From assembly GCA_045637525.1 (NCBI GenBank), contig JAZTZP010000154.1, positions 1-14,852 of the forward strand: a stretch of DNA of 14,852 bases, in the 5' to 3' direction. Both the position numbers and the translations under genes were made by a program. Below, piece after piece: positions 14,850 to 14,852 of this stretch. Position 1 is the first letter of the stretch, and each line of letters opens with the position of its first letter. The DNA comes from JAZTZP01 sp045637525. GTDB lineage: Bacteria; Bacillota; Clostridia; UBA1381. The notes beneath the pieces are model-generated. The model did no database searches, had not been told where the DNA came from, and was given only the letters and a program-made list of their open reading frames with translations.

Positions 14850-14852
14850 GTT

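Overview
The window looks like a chromosomal segment from a low-to-moderate-GC Firmicute of class Clostridia, probably an uncultured gut lineage. The grounds are AT-rich intergenic DNA, strong GGAGG-type ribosome binding sites, sigma-A promoters of the TTGACT-17-TATAAT kind, and Firmicutes-typical genes (DegV, TrmL, a MetG with a C-terminal tRNA-binding domain, an AI-2E/YtvI-type membrane protein, a DUF362 ferredoxin-like protein, an ApgM-type mutase). I cannot name the species. All ten protein genes are intact and recognisable. No rRNA, tRNA, CRISPR, prophage or transposase gene is visible.

Layout, left to right. Positions 1-159 hold an array of short, mutually different hairpins separated by one invariant 7-nt spacer, ending in a palindrome. 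A rho-independent terminator (178-214) then closes the leftward secD-secF operon (2427-221), which has a textbook promoter at 2489-2517. Divergent from it, rnr (RNase R) and a THUMP-domain RNA methyltransferase run rightward with an 8-nt overlap (2705-5960). They meet a leftward citrate synthase gene at a bidirectional terminator (5963-5987). Upstream of citrate synthase, all leftward and in transcription order, lies apgM - AI-2E-family protein - metG with gaps of about 30 nt (11845-7485). A 275-bp non-coding element with terminal inverted repeats (11868-12142) separates apgM from a second leftward operon, DUF362 protein - trmL - degV (14689-12140). Positions 14714-14849 hold a second palindrome and a second hairpin array with a different 7-nt spacer.

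The genes are mainly housekeeping: protein export (SecDF), RNA decay and modification (RNase R, RNA methyltransferase, TrmL), translation (MetRS), central carbon metabolism (phosphoglycerate mutase, citrate synthase), fatty-acid binding (DegV) and an iron-sulfur protein.

The unusual part is the non-coding DNA. Three intergenic sites share the 16-bp arm TAAATTATAGTTTATC or a close variant. At two of them the arms are nearly back to back, and beyond them runs an array of perfect hairpins whose stems all differ while a 7-nt linker stays constant: GCGATAT on the left and GTGAAAT on the right, both read away from the palindrome. The linkers fit GYGAWAT and the polarity is the same. At the third site the arms are 243 bp apart and enclose a second, nested inverted-repeat element made of several hairpins. 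One arm supplies the degV stop codon. I have seen similar-looking repeats in gut Clostridia but know of no established mechanism for them; this is the best candidate here for an undescribed system.
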